Source: Thermoanaerobaculia bacterium
GTDB lineage: Bacteria > Acidobacteriota > Thermoanaerobaculia > Multivoradales > UBA5704
Direction of reading: 5' to 3'
Length of the DNA: 5,577 nucleotides
Assembly (NCBI GenBank): GCA_025937035.1
Contig: JAICSG010000307.1
Span: forward strand, 1 to 5,577
Part shown: positions 5,459 to 5,577 of the stretch, piece by piece
How positions within the stretch are numbered: the first letter of the stretch is position 1
How the letters are laid out: each line of letters begins with the position of its first letter
The notes under the pieces: generated by a model
Database searches by the model: none
What the model saw: the letters and a program-made list of their open reading frames with translations, nothing else
Told to the model about the DNA's origin: nothing
Program-made: the position numbers and the translations under genes

Positions 5459-5577
5459 GGCACCTACTTCTGCATCAACCCCTCCTGCGAAGGCGAGGCA
5501 GATGGCCCCGAGCAGTTCTGCCAGCAGTGCCGCGATGCCCGCAACATGCCGCTCCTGGAAACCTCCGGGAGCTGCCC
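5441..5577 (+). other. Possible partial cysteine-rich (zinc-ribbon-like) reading, no start codon
   Basis: The + strand frame from 5441 reads EETEEYGTYFCINPSC, then an acidic spacer, FCQQCRDARNMPLLE, and a last Cys near the window edge. The cysteine spacing C-x4-C-x10-C-x2-C is zinc-ribbon-like, and codons from 5456 to the end almost all finish in G or C, as a real gene here would. No ATG, GTG or TTG lies in frame nearby, and the first part is simply antisense to the lipoprotein signal peptide. It could be a genuine gene fragment joined to this sequence by an assembly error, or a chance antisense reading. Confidence 0.3.

Overview
The window is very GC-rich, with most codons ending in G or C, and shows diderm traits: a lipobox-type signal peptide and a secreted protein ending in a C-terminal Trp like an outer-membrane barrel. 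With the tandem secreted proteins that pair an Ig-like domain with a VWFA-like fold, this points to an Acidobacteriota-type bacterium, perhaps Thermoanaerobaculia. That placement is inference from protein style, not a marker gene. The sequence opens inside one gene and closes in a stretch whose reading is ambiguous, so it may be a whole short contig.

Left part (1-2223, + strand): two tandem paralogues. The first lacks its 5' end. The second is complete, with a short leader holding a -10-like box, a small inverted repeat and a good ribosome binding site. Both keep the outline of an acidobacterial VWFA-related domain, but the metal-binding DxSxS motif is gone.

Middle (2228-4692, - strand): a two-gene unit, joined by a one-base TGATG stop/start overlap and convergent with the left pair (4 bp between stop codons). 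The first gene in transcription order encodes an unfamiliar secreted protein with an HExxGHG motif and a barrel-like C-terminus. The second encodes a PLP-dependent class V aminotransferase of the 'cysteine desulfurase-like' (VC1184) type that lacks the catalytic cysteine of true desulfurases.

Intergenic block (4693-4852): a 133-bp element with 27-bp terminal inverted repeats (one mismatch), each nearly palindromic, enclosing two GC hairpins. One hairpin has a T-run on the - strand, the other on the + strand, so the element looks like a mobile or REP/MITE-like repeat that works as a two-way terminator. It separates the middle unit from the gene to its right.

Right part (4853-5577, - strand): a DUF4252-like lipoprotein with a clear lipobox but no usable start codon in frame. 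A well-spaced Shine-Dalgarno plus ATG sits just upstream in another frame. The opposite strand of the last ~130 bases reads as a cysteine-rich, zinc-ribbon-like peptide that also lacks a start. A sequence error or chimeric join near 5440-5475 would explain both.

I found no CRISPR array, RNA gene, phage module or recognisable defence system. The most notable items are the repeat element, the paired VWA-like proteins without MIDAS residues, and the HExxGHG protein.
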